Source: Lachnospiraceae bacterium (lineage in GTDB: Bacteria; Bacillota; Clostridia; Lachnospirales; Lachnospiraceae). Taken from it: 64,000 bases of DNA. The position numbers and the translations under genes were made by a program. Numbering within the stretch: position 1 is the stretch's first letter; each line of letters starts with the position of its first letter. The stretch covers positions 1-64,000 of the forward strand of contig JAGBNK010000003.1 of the NCBI GenBank assembly GCA_017634455.1, read 5' to 3'. Under the pieces are notes generated by a model that ran no database searches, had not been told where the DNA came from, and saw nothing but the letters and a program-made list of their open reading frames with translations. This document shows positions 37,019-46,144 of the stretch, piece after piece.

Positions 37019-37043
37019 TGCATCAGTAATTTGATGCATTATC
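37014..37043. terminator. palindrome covering both stop codons of convergent genes
   Basis: GATAATGCATCA (37014-37025) pairs perfectly with TGATGCATTATC (37032-37043). The TAA of the diguanylate cyclase (37016-37018) and the TGA of the convergent gene (37023-37025) lie in the left arm. It is likely a shared terminator although the T tails are short. Confidence 0.6.
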
Positions 37044-37292
37044 ATTTAACCAAGTTGTAATTTGTTCTAGACCTTCGTCTGAGAAATCGAAGAGTTGGTA
37101 AGTCATCTGACTTGCGTCGGTTTTATCATAAGCGAAAGGTCCAGGCCAGATTGCAACTTTTAATTTTGTAATAGCATCATCACCTTCTCCGGTTACATCT
37201 TTGACAATGCGGTAACGCATGTTTCCCAAACTGCCGGTGAAGGCAGATTTCTTATAAAATTCTAATGACAATATATCTTTTTTAATTAGCAT
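37023..37292 (-). CDS. conserved small protein of unknown function
   Basis: 89 residues with no TM segment or known motif that I can name; it resembles a small family common in Lachnospiraceae, sometimes labelled acetyltransferase without catalytic evidence. Features are LKVAIWPGPFAYDKT in the middle and an acidic FDFSDEGLEQITTWLND end. An AGGGAAG ribosome site lies before the ATG. It is a single gene, convergent with the diguanylate cyclase gene. Confidence 0.65.
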   Translation of the reverse strand: MLIKKDILSLEFYKKSAFTGSLGNMRYRIVKDVTGEGDDAITKLKVAIWPGPFAYDKTDASQMTYQLFDFSDEGLEQITTWLNDNASNY

Positions 37293-37452
37293 AATCTTCC
37301 CTCGTATTTCTTAGAAATAATATATCTATTTTCGCACAAAATAAGATAATAATAAATACACTTATGATATAATAATTCAGTGGGTTGTAAAGACCGGCGC
37401 AAATAAAATCAGGGGCGGTCGGCAGGATTTGCAATCTGCGTTTGGAGGGTAT

Positions 37453-38439
37453 ATGAGAGAGACAAAGAAGAGACTGGCATTATTTATGATAATCGCCATG
37501 GCACTTGCTTTGACAGTGCCAAATAAAATGCCAGTAAATGCAGCGGAAACTACTACGGGTTCAAACTGGATGGCGGGAGTAGATGGTGAGAAGACACTTA
37601 GCAACATCACTATTCCCGGAACTCACGATTCATGTACACAGCATGTACCACTGGGATTTATATTTCAGTGTCAAAATGAGGATATATCTACCCAGCTTGA
37701 AGACGGTTGTAGATATTTAGATATCAGAGCAGCTATATCAGAAAAGGATAATGAGCCGGCTTTGGTTATGGTTCATAATTTTGCAAAATGCAAGAAGGGA
37801 CCGTGGATATGGTCAAAGAAGTTGTATTTAAACGAGGTGGTGGATGATGTCTATGCATTTCTTGAGCAGAATCCTACAGAGACAGTTATCTTCAATGTGA
37901 AAGCAGAAAATGGCGATAATGATATCTCGACACTTCAGCAGTTGCTCTATGAAAAGATTGATGAGAATGGAGATAAATGGTATACAGCAAATGAAATTCC
38001 TACATTAAATCAGGTTCGAGGCAAGATAGTGTTGGCTACAAGATTCGAAGACAAAATCGGAGTTGGCGAGTCTCGCAGAGGTTTAAACTTCGCATGGGAA
38101 GGTCAGGGCGGCAAGGATATAGTGGAAGAACCTGCTGTGGTATCGGCGATAAATGATGATGCTAATTTGTGGGTTCAGGACAGATATAAGTATTCAACAG
38201 AGGATAAGATTAACGCTGTTGTGGAGGTACTTGAAAATTGTCAGGCGAATGAGAATACATTTTCCGTCAATTTCACTTCCACTTCCGGAACAAAATATGC
38301 AGGTCATCCGAAGAAGTATGCGGGTGAAATTAACAGATATTTAAAAGAATATGACTGGCAGCAGGATGCCAACTATGGAATTGTTGTTGTAGATTTCATG
38401 GATGCGGACCTGGCCGGATGTATATATAGTACTAATTAA
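37453..38439 (+). CDS. secreted phosphatidylinositol-specific phospholipase C-like protein
   Basis: From the ATG at 37453 (GGAGGG upstream) the 328 residues begin with a signal peptide (MRETKKRL, hydrophobic core, AxA-like VNA-AE near 30). The PI-PLC X fold follows, with IPGTHDS holding catalytic His58 and VMVHNF holding His108, and LEDGCRYLDIR between. Related enzymes cleave phosphatidylinositol or GPI anchors to cyclic inositol phosphate; in a gut or rumen bacterium the likely targets are host, protozoal or dietary lipids. It precedes the DUF1653 gene by 21 bases. An upstream in-frame codon at 37429 would spoil the signal peptide. Confidence 0.88.
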   Translation: MRETKKRLALFMIIAMALALTVPNKMPVNAAETTTGSNWMAGVDGEKTLSNITIPGTHDSCTQHVPLGFIFQCQNEDISTQLEDGCRYLDIRAAISEKDNEPALVMVHNFAKCKKGPWIWSKKLYLNEVVDDVYAFLEQNPTETVIFNVKAENGDNDISTLQQLLYEKIDENGDKWYTANEIPTLNQVRGKIVLATRFEDKIGVGESRRGLNFAWEGQGGKDIVEEPAVVSAINDDANLWVQDRYKYSTEDKINAVVEVLENCQANENTFSVNFTSTSGTKYAGHPKKYAGEINRYLKEYDWQQDANYGIVVVDFMDADLAGCIYSTN

Positions 38440-38460
38440 GAGATTTTACGAGGTGAGAAA

Positions 38461-39072
38461 ATGCCACAGACAAAACCGATGCCGGGAGAATTATACCGAC
38501 ATTTCAAAAACAAGATGTATCAGATAGTTGCAGTAGCAACTCACTCGGAGACAAGAGAGCCATATGTAGTATATCAGGCTTTGTATGGGGATTTTAGAAC
38601 ATATATCAGACCTTATGATATGTTTATCAGCGAGGTGGATCATGTGAAATATCCTGAGGTTCAACAGAAATACAGATTTGAGCTGGTGGGAAGTCACGCT
38701 GTAGTGGAGCGCGAACTGGCTGATCCTCAGGCTGAATCGGTAAGCGTTGTGAGAGATGAGCCTGCAATGGAAGCGGCGGATGCTGCAAGATGTGAATCGG
38801 CAGCAGAATCTGCAAGTGTTATAGAAACTGAGAATAGCACTTCGGAAAATGATTTGGTTAATCCGAAATTCTTGGATTTTCTGGATGCTGACAGCTATGA
38901 CCGCAAGTATGATATTTACGCATCCATGGTTGATGAATTAGACGACCATCTGATAAATCAGATGGCTGCATCCATTGATGAAATTATAGAAGATGGACCT
39001 CTCCATGTACGAATTGAGAGTTTGCGTAGAAGTATTAAGACTAAAGCAAAATATGAATTGCACCGTAGATAA
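38461..39072 (+). CDS. DUF1653 protein with a variable acidic extension
   Basis: 203 residues. Residues 7-75 are a DUF1653 domain (PGELYRHFKNKMYQIVAVATH, RTYIRPYDMF), a small beta-barrel of unknown function. Residues 85-135 are low-complexity Ala/Glu/Ser, probably disordered, and the last 70 are helical. A GAGGTG site precedes the ATG. The TAA abuts the TAA of the convergent CYTH gene with no bases between. Confidence 0.85.
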   Translation: MPQTKPMPGELYRHFKNKMYQIVAVATHSETREPYVVYQALYGDFRTYIRPYDMFISEVDHVKYPEVQQKYRFELVGSHAVVERELADPQAESVSVVRDEPAMEAADAARCESAAESASVIETENSTSENDLVNPKFLDFLDADSYDRKYDIYASMVDELDDHLINQMAASIDEIIEDGPLHVRIESLRRSIKTKAKYELHRR

Positions 39073-39516
39073 TTACTGGTGTAATGCCATATTTACATTG
39101 TGATAAGCTCTGTTGTAGGTGACTTCTTCACCGAACCATTCAGGAGGTGTGAAGTTGTTGGCGGCTTCCTCGGAGTCGAATTCAACTTCTGCCATAACAA
39201 GTGGTTTCATATATCCATGGAATACATCTAATTCCACAGTGTGAGAACCTAGAGGTATCATGTATCTGGTTTTGGAGATGATATGTCCATCAGCTTTTTT
39301 TAAGAGATGATTATAAGCTGATTGTGTAAGAGGCATTTCTTCCTCCTGGCGTACCATCATTCCTTTGGATTTGTAGGTGAGAATATATTTATCATCTGAC
39401 TTACGAATTCGTACAACAGGTTCTTCGCACAGATAGGCTTGTTCAATTTCCTTAGAAGGATATTGGTTTAAGTTTTGTGGAATCTCTCTTATGAGATATT
39501 TGCGTTCTATTTCCAT
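39073..39516 (-). CDS. CYTH-domain phosphohydrolase
   Basis: 147 residues of the CYTH/triphosphate tunnel metalloenzyme fold: N-terminal ExExK signature EIERKYLI, then VVRIRKSDDKYILTYKSKG, ISKTRYMIPLG, VELDVFHG and MAEVEFDSEEAA, giving the eight-stranded tunnel with alternating acidic and basic residues. Probable inorganic triphosphatase or related hydrolase. AAGGAGA precedes the ATG. Confidence 0.92.
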   Translation of the reverse strand: MEIERKYLIREIPQNLNQYPSKEIEQAYLCEEPVVRIRKSDDKYILTYKSKGMMVRQEEEMPLTQSAYNHLLKKADGHIISKTRYMIPLGSHTVELDVFHGYMKPLVMAEVEFDSEEAANNFTPPEWFGEEVTYNRAYHNVNMALHQ

Positions 39517-39652
39517 AGATGTCTCCTTGAATTGGTTTGTTTGAATTTTCTGGTATTATTTATCATTTGAATATATGAGATGATATCATTCATATGGTTT
39601 GAGTATAAAATATAAATTATTATTTAACAAGTTGGGAAAATGGAGGAATGGT

Positions 39653-40204
39653 ATGAGCAAAATTGGTATTTGTATGGCTGATGGCTGTGAAGAAATTGAA
39701 GGCTTGACTGTAGTGGATTTGCTCCGTAGGGCAAAGTTAAATATTGATATGATTTCTATTACAGGCAAGGATGAGGTTTGCGGATCCCACAATATTACAT
39801 TTAAATGTGATGCCAGAATAGAGGATGTAAACTGGGATGATTATGATGGAATAGTTCTACCGGGAGGAATTCCAGGAACACCGAACTTGGAAGCTAATAG
39901 CATGGTGACAGATACTGTGAAGAAGTTTGCTGGTGAAGGCAAGCTTGTGGCTGCTATTTGTGCAGCTCCAAGTATATTTGGACATTTGGGAATCTTAAAT
40001 GGCAAGAATGCTACATCTTATCCAGGTTTTGAGGAGGAGATGCAGGATTGTAATTATCTGACTGATGCAGTAGCTATAGATGGCAATATTATTACAAGCC
40101 GAGGTATGGGAACAGCAATTGATTTCGGTTTGGCAATAATTGAATATATGTCTGACAAGACATCTGCAGATGTTATGGCTGAGAAGATTGTATACAGAAA
40201 GTGA
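39653..40204 (+). CDS. DJ-1/PfpI-family protein
   Basis: 183 residues from the ATG at 39653, which follows GGAGG; the longer frame from 39599 is in the leader. It has the DJ-1 start IGICMADGCEEIEGLTVVDLLRRA with the conserved Glu18-like residue, LPGGIPGTPNL and the nucleophile elbow AAICAAPSIFG. The family includes glyoxalase-like, chaperone and deglycase-like proteins of debated activity. Confidence 0.92.
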   Translation: MSKIGICMADGCEEIEGLTVVDLLRRAKLNIDMISITGKDEVCGSHNITFKCDARIEDVNWDDYDGIVLPGGIPGTPNLEANSMVTDTVKKFAGEGKLVAAICAAPSIFGHLGILNGKNATSYPGFEEEMQDCNYLTDAVAIDGNIITSRGMGTAIDFGLAIIEYMSDKTSADVMAEKIVYRK

Positions 40205-40254
40205 TATCTGCCTAGAAACCCTTGATTTGTGGTGGTTTCACGGGGTAAATTGCC

Positions 40255-40283
40255 TTGATATTTGAAAATCTGTGTGATATAAT
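40255..40283 (+). promoter_or_regulatory. sigma-A promoter of the tig operon
   Basis: TTGATA (40255-40260), 17 bases, TATAAT (40278-40283), 42 bases before the tig ATG. Confidence 0.85.
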
Positions 40284-40325
40284 CTCATAATGACTGCACT
40301 AGAATAAGGAGGAAATATAATCATA

Positions 40326-41759
40326 ATGAGTGTTAAAGTTGAAACATTAGAGAATAATATGGCTAAGTTGACTGTTGAAGTGCCAGCAGCTGAATTAGAT
40401 AAGGCATTAGATACAGCGTATAATAGACAGAAGAAGAGTATTTCATTACCAGGATTCCGTAAGGGTAAAGTACCTAGAGCAATGGTAGAGAAGATGTACG
40501 GAGCAGAAGTATTCTACGAGGATGCTGCTAACATTTTGTTACAGCAGACATATCCAGAAGCTTACGACGAGAGTGGACTTGATATCGTATCACAGCCTAC
40601 AATCGATGTAGTACAGCTTGAGAAGGGCAAGGACTTCATTTACACAGCAGAAGTTGCTCTTAAGCCAGAAGTTAAGCTTGGTAAGTACAAGGGCGTATCT
40701 GTAACAAAGGCAGACACAAAGGTTACAGCTACAGAAGTAAAGGCAGAGGCTGACAAAGAAAGAGAAGCTTCAGCTCGTAAAGTAAAGGTTGAGAAAGCAT
40801 TGAAGAACGGCGATACAGCAGTTATCGATTTCGTTGGTTCTATCGATGGTGTTGAATTCGAAGGCGGCGCTGGCGAGGATTACCCACTTGAGCTTGGTTC
40901 TGGATCATTTATCCCAGGATTCGAAGATCAGTTAGTAGGTAAGAAGGTTGGCGATGATGTTGATGTAAATGTTACATTCCCAGCTGAGTACCAGGCAGCA
41001 GAGCTTGCTGGTAAGGACGCTTTATTCAAGGTTACAATCAAGGATGCTACTAGAAAAGAACTTCCAAAACTTGATGAAGCATTCGCTGAGGATAAGGGCT
41101 TCGATTCAGTAGATGATTACAAGGCTGACTTAAAGAAGAAGCTTGAGGAGCGTAAGGCTGAAGAAGGTCGTCGTCTCCAGGAAGATGAAGCAATGGAGAG
41201 GATTATCGAGGATGCTCAGATGGATATCCCTGAGGCAATGATTGATAATCAGGTAAATTCAATGCTTAATGATATGTCAAATCAGTTAATGCAGTCTGGT
41301 CTTTCAATGGAGCAGTACATGCAGTTCACTGGAATGACAATGGATAAGTTCAAAGAGCAGGTTCGTCCTGATGCTGTTAAGAGAATCCAGGGTTCTCTCG
41401 TATTAGAAGCAATCGTAAAGGCTGAGAAGATTGAAGCTAGCGATGCTGATGTTGATGCTGAAATCGAGAAGATGGCTACAGCATACGGAATGGATGTTGA
41501 GCAGCTTAAGAAGACTGTATCTGATTCAGATAGAGAGAATATCAAGGCTGATCTTGCTTCACAGAAGGCACTTGACTTCGTCATGGACAATGTAAAGACA
41601 ACAGCTAAGAAGTCTACAGCAAAGAAGGCTGAGGCTGCTGATGATGAGAAGCCTGCAAAGAAGACTACTACAAAGAAGTCTACAACAAAGAAGGCTGACG
41701 ATGAGAAGCCAGCTAAGAAGACAACAACTAAGAAGGCAACAAAGAAAGAAGTGGAATAA
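40326..41759 (+). CDS. tig: trigger factor with a repeated Lys/Thr-rich tail
   Basis: Ribosome-bound chaperone and peptidyl-prolyl isomerase. The ribosome-docking signature GFRKGKVP is at 43-50, the FKBP-type domain at about 160-245 (NGDTAVIDFVGSIDG), and the helical C domain to about 422. The usual length is about 430, but here 54 further residues follow, built of AKKS/TKK units; the 13-residue segment DDEKPAKKTTTKK occurs twice (439-451 and 458-470). Such a histone H1-like tail would add strong positive charge, perhaps for RNA or ribosome contact. AAGGAGG precedes the ATG. ClpP follows after three bases. Confidence 0.96.
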   Translation: MSVKVETLENNMAKLTVEVPAAELDKALDTAYNRQKKSISLPGFRKGKVPRAMVEKMYGAEVFYEDAANILLQQTYPEAYDESGLDIVSQPTIDVVQLEKGKDFIYTAEVALKPEVKLGKYKGVSVTKADTKVTATEVKAEADKEREASARKVKVEKALKNGDTAVIDFVGSIDGVEFEGGAGEDYPLELGSGSFIPGFEDQLVGKKVGDDVDVNVTFPAEYQAAELAGKDALFKVTIKDATRKELPKLDEAFAEDKGFDSVDDYKADLKKKLEERKAEEGRRLQEDEAMERIIEDAQMDIPEAMIDNQVNSMLNDMSNQLMQSGLSMEQYMQFTGMTMDKFKEQVRPDAVKRIQGSLVLEAIVKAEKIEASDADVDAEIEKMATAYGMDVEQLKKTVSDSDRENIKADLASQKALDFVMDNVKTTAKKSTAKKAEAADDEKPAKKTTTKKSTTKKADDEKPAKKTTTKKATKKEVE

Positions 41760-41762
41760 TAT

Positions 41763-42347
41763 ATGGCAACAATACCTTATGTCATCGAGCAAAACAGTAG
41801 AGGTGAGCGTTCATACGACATCTACTCTAGATTATTAAAAGACAGAATTATCTTCCTCGGGGAAGAAGTTAATGAGACAACAGCAAGTCTTGTAGTTGCT
41901 CAGATGCTTTTCCTTGAGTCTGAAGATCCAAATAAGGACATCCACCTGTATATTAACTCACCAGGTGGTATGGTAACAGCTGGAATGGCTATCTATGATA
42001 CAATGCAGTATATCAAGTGTGATGTATCTACAATCTGTATTGGAATGGCAGCATCTATGGGTGCATTCCTTCTTGCAGGTGGAGCTAAGGGCAAGAGATT
42101 TGCTCTTCCAAATGCAGAGATTATGATTCATCAGCCATCAGGTGGTGCCAAGGGTCAGGCTACTGAGATTCAGATAGCTGCTGAAAATATTTTGAAAACC
42201 AAGAAGAAGTTAAACGAAATCTTGGCAGAAAATACTGGCAAACCTGTTGAACAGGTGGCTCAGGATACAGAGAGAGATCATTGGCTCTCAGCTGAAGAAG
42301 CTCTTGAGTATGGTCTTGTTGATGGTATTATTACAAAAAAAGAATAA
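41763..42347 (+). CDS. clpP: ATP-dependent Clp protease proteolytic subunit
   Basis: 194-residue serine protease forming the tetradecameric chamber used with ClpX. The triad is visible as Ser98 (GMAASMGAF), His123 (MIHQPSGG) and Asp172 (RDHWL). Oxyanion motif SPGGMVTAG at 66. It is cotranscribed with tig. An imperfect hairpin follows before clpX. Confidence 0.97.
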   Translation: MATIPYVIEQNSRGERSYDIYSRLLKDRIIFLGEEVNETTASLVVAQMLFLESEDPNKDIHLYINSPGGMVTAGMAIYDTMQYIKCDVSTICIGMAASMGAFLLAGGAKGKRFALPNAEIMIHQPSGGAKGQATEIQIAAENILKTKKKLNEILAENTGKPVEQVAQDTERDHWLSAEEALEYGLVDGIITKKE

Positions 42348-42359
42348 TTATATAACTTA

Positions 42360-42385
42360 GAGGGTACCCCGAATGGGATACCCTC
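42360..42385 (+). terminator. hairpin between clpP and clpX
   Basis: GAGGGTACCCC (42360-42370) pairs with GGGATACCCTC (42375-42385) with one bulge and a GAAT loop. No T run follows, so it is more likely a processing or partial-attenuation site than a full terminator. Confidence 0.5.
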
Positions 42386-42425
42386 AAAGTGCATTTATTA
42401 AACCTAAAAGAGAGTGAGATTTAAT

Positions 42426-43715
42426 ATGGCAGGAAGAAATAGTGAAGATAAAATCAGATGTTCCTTCTGTGGTAAATCACAGCAGCAGGTTCGCAAACTT
42501 ATTGCCGGACCAAATGGAGCATTTATCTGTGATGAATGTATTGATATATGTTCAGAGATAATTGAAGAAGAGTTAATGGATTTTGATGCCACAGAAGATG
42601 ATGCGGTTTCATCAGCTGATATTAACCTAACCAGCCCAATGGAAATGAAGCAGTTTCTTGATGATTATGTAATCGGTCAGGATGAAGCCAAGAAGGTTTT
42701 ATCTGTTGCTGTATATAATCACTACAAGAGAATTACTAAGGGCAAGGATCTGGATGTAGAATTGCAGAAATCCAATGTATTGATGCTTGGCCCTACTGGT
42801 AGTGGTAAGACATTACTTGCACAGACATTGGCTAGAAATTTAGGCGTACCATTTGCAATTGCAGATGCAACAACTCTTACAGAGGCTGGATATGTAGGTG
42901 AGGATGTGGAAAATATTCTCTTGAAGCTTATTCAGGCTGCTGACTATGATGTTGCTGCTGCTGAGCGTGGAATTATCTATATAGATGAGATTGATAAGAT
43001 TACCAAGAAGTCTGAGAATGTATCAATCACAAGAGATGTATCTGGTGAAGGTGTACAGCAGGCACTTCTAAAGATTATCGAGGGAACAGTTGCCAATGTA
43101 CCACCACAGGGTGGACGTAAGCATCCTAACCAGGAGACTATTCCTATTGATACCAAGAATATCCTCTTCATCTGCGGTGGAGCTTTTGAGGGAATCGACA
43201 AAATCATTTCTTCCAGATTAGATACCAAGGGTATCGGTTTCAATGCAGAGGTGAAGGCTAAGAACGAGGATGAATTATCTGAACTTCTCAAGCAGGCTTT
43301 GCCACAGGATTTCATCAAGTATGGACTTATTCCTGAGTTCGTAGGTCGTGTGCCTATCAATGTATCTCTTGAGGAGTTGGATGAGGACGCAATGGTTCGT
43401 ATCCTTACAGAGCCTAAGAACAGCCTGGTAAAACAGTACAAGGCGTTGTTTGATCTTGATGATGTAGAACTTGACTTTGACAAGGAGGCTCTTGTTGAGA
43501 TTGCCAAGAAATCAATTGAGAGAAAGACTGGAGCCAGAGGACTTCGTGCCATCATGGAAAATGTTATGATGGATTACATGTACACAGTTCCTTCTGATAA
43601 CAATATCAAGAAGGTGGTTGTGACGAAGGAAATGGTAGATAATAATTTGAGACTCGAGGACAAGAAGGATGATGTCTTGACCATCGAGGATAAGAAGAAG
43701 GAAAAAAGCGCATAA
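42426..43715 (+). CDS. clpX: ATP-dependent Clp protease ATP-binding subunit ClpX
   Basis: AAA+ unfoldase that feeds ClpP. From the ATG at 42426, 429 residues: zinc-binding domain with Cys12, Cys15, Cys35 and Cys38, Walker A GPTGSGKT (122-129), Walker [11 protein letters not shown], pore loop GYVGEDVE, and the sensor 2 [12 protein letters not shown]. The in-frame GTG at 42414 overlaps the ribosome site and is not chosen. The stop overlaps engB by one base (TAATG). Confidence 0.96.
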   Translation: MAGRNSEDKIRCSFCGKSQQQVRKLIAGPNGAFICDECIDICSEIIEEELMDFDATEDDAVSSADINLTSPMEMKQFLDDYVIGQDEAKKVLSVAVYNHYKRITKGKDLDVELQKSNVLMLGPTGSGKTLLAQTLARNLGVPFAIADATTLTEAGYVGEDVENILLKLIQAADYDVAAAERGIIYIDEIDKITKKSENVSITRDVSGEGVQQALLKIIEGTVANVPPQGGRKHPNQETIPIDTKNILFICGGAFEGIDKIISSRLDTKGIGFNAEVKAKNEDELSELLKQALPQDFIKYGLIPEFVGRVPINVSLEELDEDAMVRILTEPKNSLVKQYKALFDLDDVELDFDKEALVEIAKKSIERKTGARGLRAIMENVMMDYMYTVPSDNNIKKVVVTKEMVDNNLRLEDKKDDVLTIEDKKKEKSA

Positions 43716-44311
43716 TGGTTATCAAAAATGTTGAATTAGAAACTGTATGTGGAGTAACAAGTACACTTCCGGACAATCAATTGCCGGAAGTGGCTTTTGC
43801 TGGGAAATCCAATGTAGGAAAGTCCTCTCTTATCAATGCATTGATGATGAGAAAGTCTTTGGCCAGAACTTCAGCTCAGCCGGGTAAGACTCAGACTATT
43901 AATTTCTACAATATCAACAAGGAAATCTATCTGGTGGATTTACCAGGTTATGGTTATGCCAAAGCTTATGAGAAGGAAAGGGAAGCATGGGGCCGCATGA
44001 TAGAGAATTACTTGAATACATCTGAGAAACTTCGAGCAGTATTTCTGTTAGTAGATATCAGACATAAGCCATCTGCCAATGATAAGCAGATGTTCGATTG
44101 GATGAAGTATGTGGGTTATGATCCTATAGTGATTGCAACCAAGCTTGACAAGATCAAGAGAAGTCAGAAGGATAAGCAAATCAAATTGATTCGAGAAGGA
44201 CTAGAAGCTGACAAAGATACTATCATAGTACCTTTTTCTGCAGAAACAAAACAGGGACGCGATATTATTTGGGATTTTATGGATCAGGTGATTGAGAATG
44301 AAGAAGAATAA
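43715..44311 (+). CDS. engB: ribosome-biogenesis GTP-binding protein EngB (YsxC)
   Basis: 198-residue essential GTPase in 50S subunit assembly. G1 GKSNVGKSS (30-38), G3 DLPGYGYA, G4 TKLDK and G5 SAETKQG are all present. It is coupled to clpX at the start and overlaps the metal-binding protein gene by 14 bases at the end, so the proteostasis run and the metal run may form one transcript. Confidence 0.95.
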   Translation: MVIKNVELETVCGVTSTLPDNQLPEVAFAGKSNVGKSSLINALMMRKSLARTSAQPGKTQTINFYNINKEIYLVDLPGYGYAKAYEKEREAWGRMIENYLNTSEKLRAVFLLVDIRHKPSANDKQMFDWMKYVGYDPIVIATKLDKIKRSQKDKQIKLIREGLEADKDTIIVPFSAETKQGRDIIWDFMDQVIENEEE

Positions 44312-45260
44312 TACAGGAATATTTGTGGGTATTTTGCTGATAGTCATTACATTGGTGTCTTTCAGCAGTACCTTTTTTATTTATAAAAAAGGAATTAACA
44401 GACAGAATGTGCAGAATCAGGGGACAGAGTTTCAGAATACAGAGTCTCAGGATACAATCAAAGTTGTAACATCTTTTTATCCAATGTATATTGCAACCAT
44501 GAATGTCATTGACGGTATTGATGGTGTGGAACTTGAGAGTTTAAGCGAGCCTCAGACTGGCTGCCTCCATGATTATGTACTTACAACAGAGGATATGAAG
44601 AATCTATCCACTGCTGATGTGCTTATTATAAACGGTGGCGGTATAGAATCATTTATCGAAGAAGTAGCCAAGACATATCCTGATTTGGTTATTATCCAGG
44701 CCTGCGATGGAATTGAGCTCCTGGCAGATGGAGACGAGGAAAATGCTCACGCTTGGATGGATGTATCTCTCTATGAGAAGCAGGTGGAAAATATTGCTGC
44801 AGGCTTAAGCGAGTATGACAGTGCAAATGCTGATAAATACAAGGCCAATGCAGCTGCTTACGAGAAGAGATTACAGCCGTTGGCAGAGAGAATGTCTAAG
44901 TTGAAAGAGCAATATGGCGGTGGCGATATTATTATTTTCCATGAAGCATATGATTATGTAGCCGATGCTCTTGGAATGGAAGTTGTATTCGTCATGGATT
45001 TGGATGAGGAACGACAAATCAGTGCTGGTGAGCAGGCCGATGTTCTTACTGCCATAAGTGATAATGAAGTGAAGCTTGTACTTGCTGATGCAACCTATGG
45101 TAAGAAGATGGGTGATGTGGTAGATGCAGAGTCAGCTGCCAAGACAATATATATTGACCCACTTACAAGAGGTGAATATTATGAAGACTCTTACATTGAT
45201 CATATGAATGAGAACATAGATATATTGGAGAGAGCTTTGACAGATATTGATGGTAATTAG
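44298..45260 (+). CDS. zinc/manganese-type ABC transporter substrate-binding protein (ZnuA-like), TM-anchored
   Basis: Cluster A-I metal-binding protein. Candidate ligands follow the family order: His in GCLHDYVLTTEDM, His in NAHAWMDVSLYE, Glu/His in IIFHEAYDYVADALG and Asp in LADATYGKKMG. Instead of a lipobox it has an uncleaved-looking TM segment (about 7-27) followed by a Gln/Asn-rich spacer (QNVQNQGTEFQN) and it lacks the usual His-rich loop. Start taken at 44298 (ATGAAGAAG), overlapping engB by 14 bases. Metal identity is open; the nearby Lar genes make nickel or zinc the leading guesses. Confidence 0.85.
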   Translation: MKKNNTGIFVGILLIVITLVSFSSTFFIYKKGINRQNVQNQGTEFQNTESQDTIKVVTSFYPMYIATMNVIDGIDGVELESLSEPQTGCLHDYVLTTEDMKNLSTADVLIINGGGIESFIEEVAKTYPDLVIIQACDGIELLADGDEENAHAWMDVSLYEKQVENIAAGLSEYDSANADKYKANAAAYEKRLQPLAERMSKLKEQYGGGDIIIFHEAYDYVADALGMEVVFVMDLDEERQISAGEQADVLTAISDNEVKLVLADATYGKKMGDVVDAESAAKTIYIDPLTRGEYYEDSYIDHMNENIDILERALTDIDGN

Positions 45261-45274
45261 TTTATGGAGGGCGT

Positions 45275-46144
45275 ATGCGTAAGATATCAAAACCATGTGG
45301 TTTTCATTGCGTGAAAATTAAAGATATAGGCGTAAGCTTTGGGGAACAGGTTATATTGCAAAATATTAATCTGCATATTCACTGCGGTCAGTTGCTTGCT
45401 ATTATCGGTAGAAATGGTGCTGGTAAATCTACATTAATCAAGGCTATTTTAGATGACATTCCTCACACAGGAACAGTGGAATTCAAAGATGTGGAAGACG
45501 GCAGAATTCAGAAAATCAAGATTGGCTATGTGCCACAGACTCTGAATGTAGAAGAGAATGCTCCTATGGATGTATATGATTTAATTTGTTCTTTCAGATA
45601 TGGTCATCCGATTTTCTTGAAGAGCAAAAAGATATATGCAGAAATCAAGGAGGCTTTGGAAGAATTTGAAGCCGGTGATTTGATTGATAAGCAGGTTGGC
45701 AGACTCTCAGGGGGAGAGCTCCAGCGAGTGCTTCTGTCTATGGCAGTTATGGATAATCCAAATCTATTGCTTCTGGATGAACCCGTATCTGGAATTGATA
45801 AAAACGGTATGGACTTATTCTATGAGAAGATGGAATATCTCAAGAACAATTATGATATGTCCATTGTTGTAGTAAGTCATGACCTGGATTATGTAGCGAA
45901 GTATGCTGATCAGGTTGTGCTTATAGATAAAGAAGTAATGGCTGAGGGTACTGTGAAGGAAGTATATAATTCACAGGAGTTTAAAAATGTATTTGGAAAT
46001 ACTCAGTTTGATATTTCATCAGCTTCTAATGCAACTCATATGTATGATGTTGATTCTGCAAAGCGTCATGTGCATAAGCGTGTCACTCTAGAGGAACAGG
46101 TTCCTTTTGAGGCAGGATATAAGGGCAGAAAGGAGCAGAAGTAA
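45275..46144 (+). CDS. metal ABC transporter ATP-binding protein (ZnuC-like)
   Basis: 289 residues with Walker A GRNGAGKST (45-53), signature RLSGGELQRVLL, Walker B LLLLDEPVSGID and H-loop VVVSHD. About 45 extra residues after the ATPase core (from about 240) include His-containing THMYDVDSAKRHVHKR, a possible metal-sensing tail. GGAGGGC precedes the ATG. Its TAA overlaps the permease ATG. Confidence 0.92.
   Translation: MRKISKPCGFHCVKIKDIGVSFGEQVILQNINLHIHCGQLLAIIGRNGAGKSTLIKAILDDIPHTGTVEFKDVEDGRIQKIKIGYVPQTLNVEENAPMDVYDLICSFRYGHPIFLKSKKIYAEIKEALEEFEAGDLIDKQVGRLSGGELQRVLLSMAVMDNPNLLLLDEPVSGIDKNGMDLFYEKMEYLKNNYDMSIVVVSHDLDYVAKYADQVVLIDKEVMAEGTVKEVYNSQEFKNVFGNTQFDISSASNATHMYDVDSAKRHVHKRVTLEEQVPFEAGYKGRKEQK

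Noticed and set aside
41559-41792. Cys/Leu-rich minus-strand ORF opposite the tig tail
   Set aside because: It is the complement of the Lys-rich repeats; the composition follows from them.
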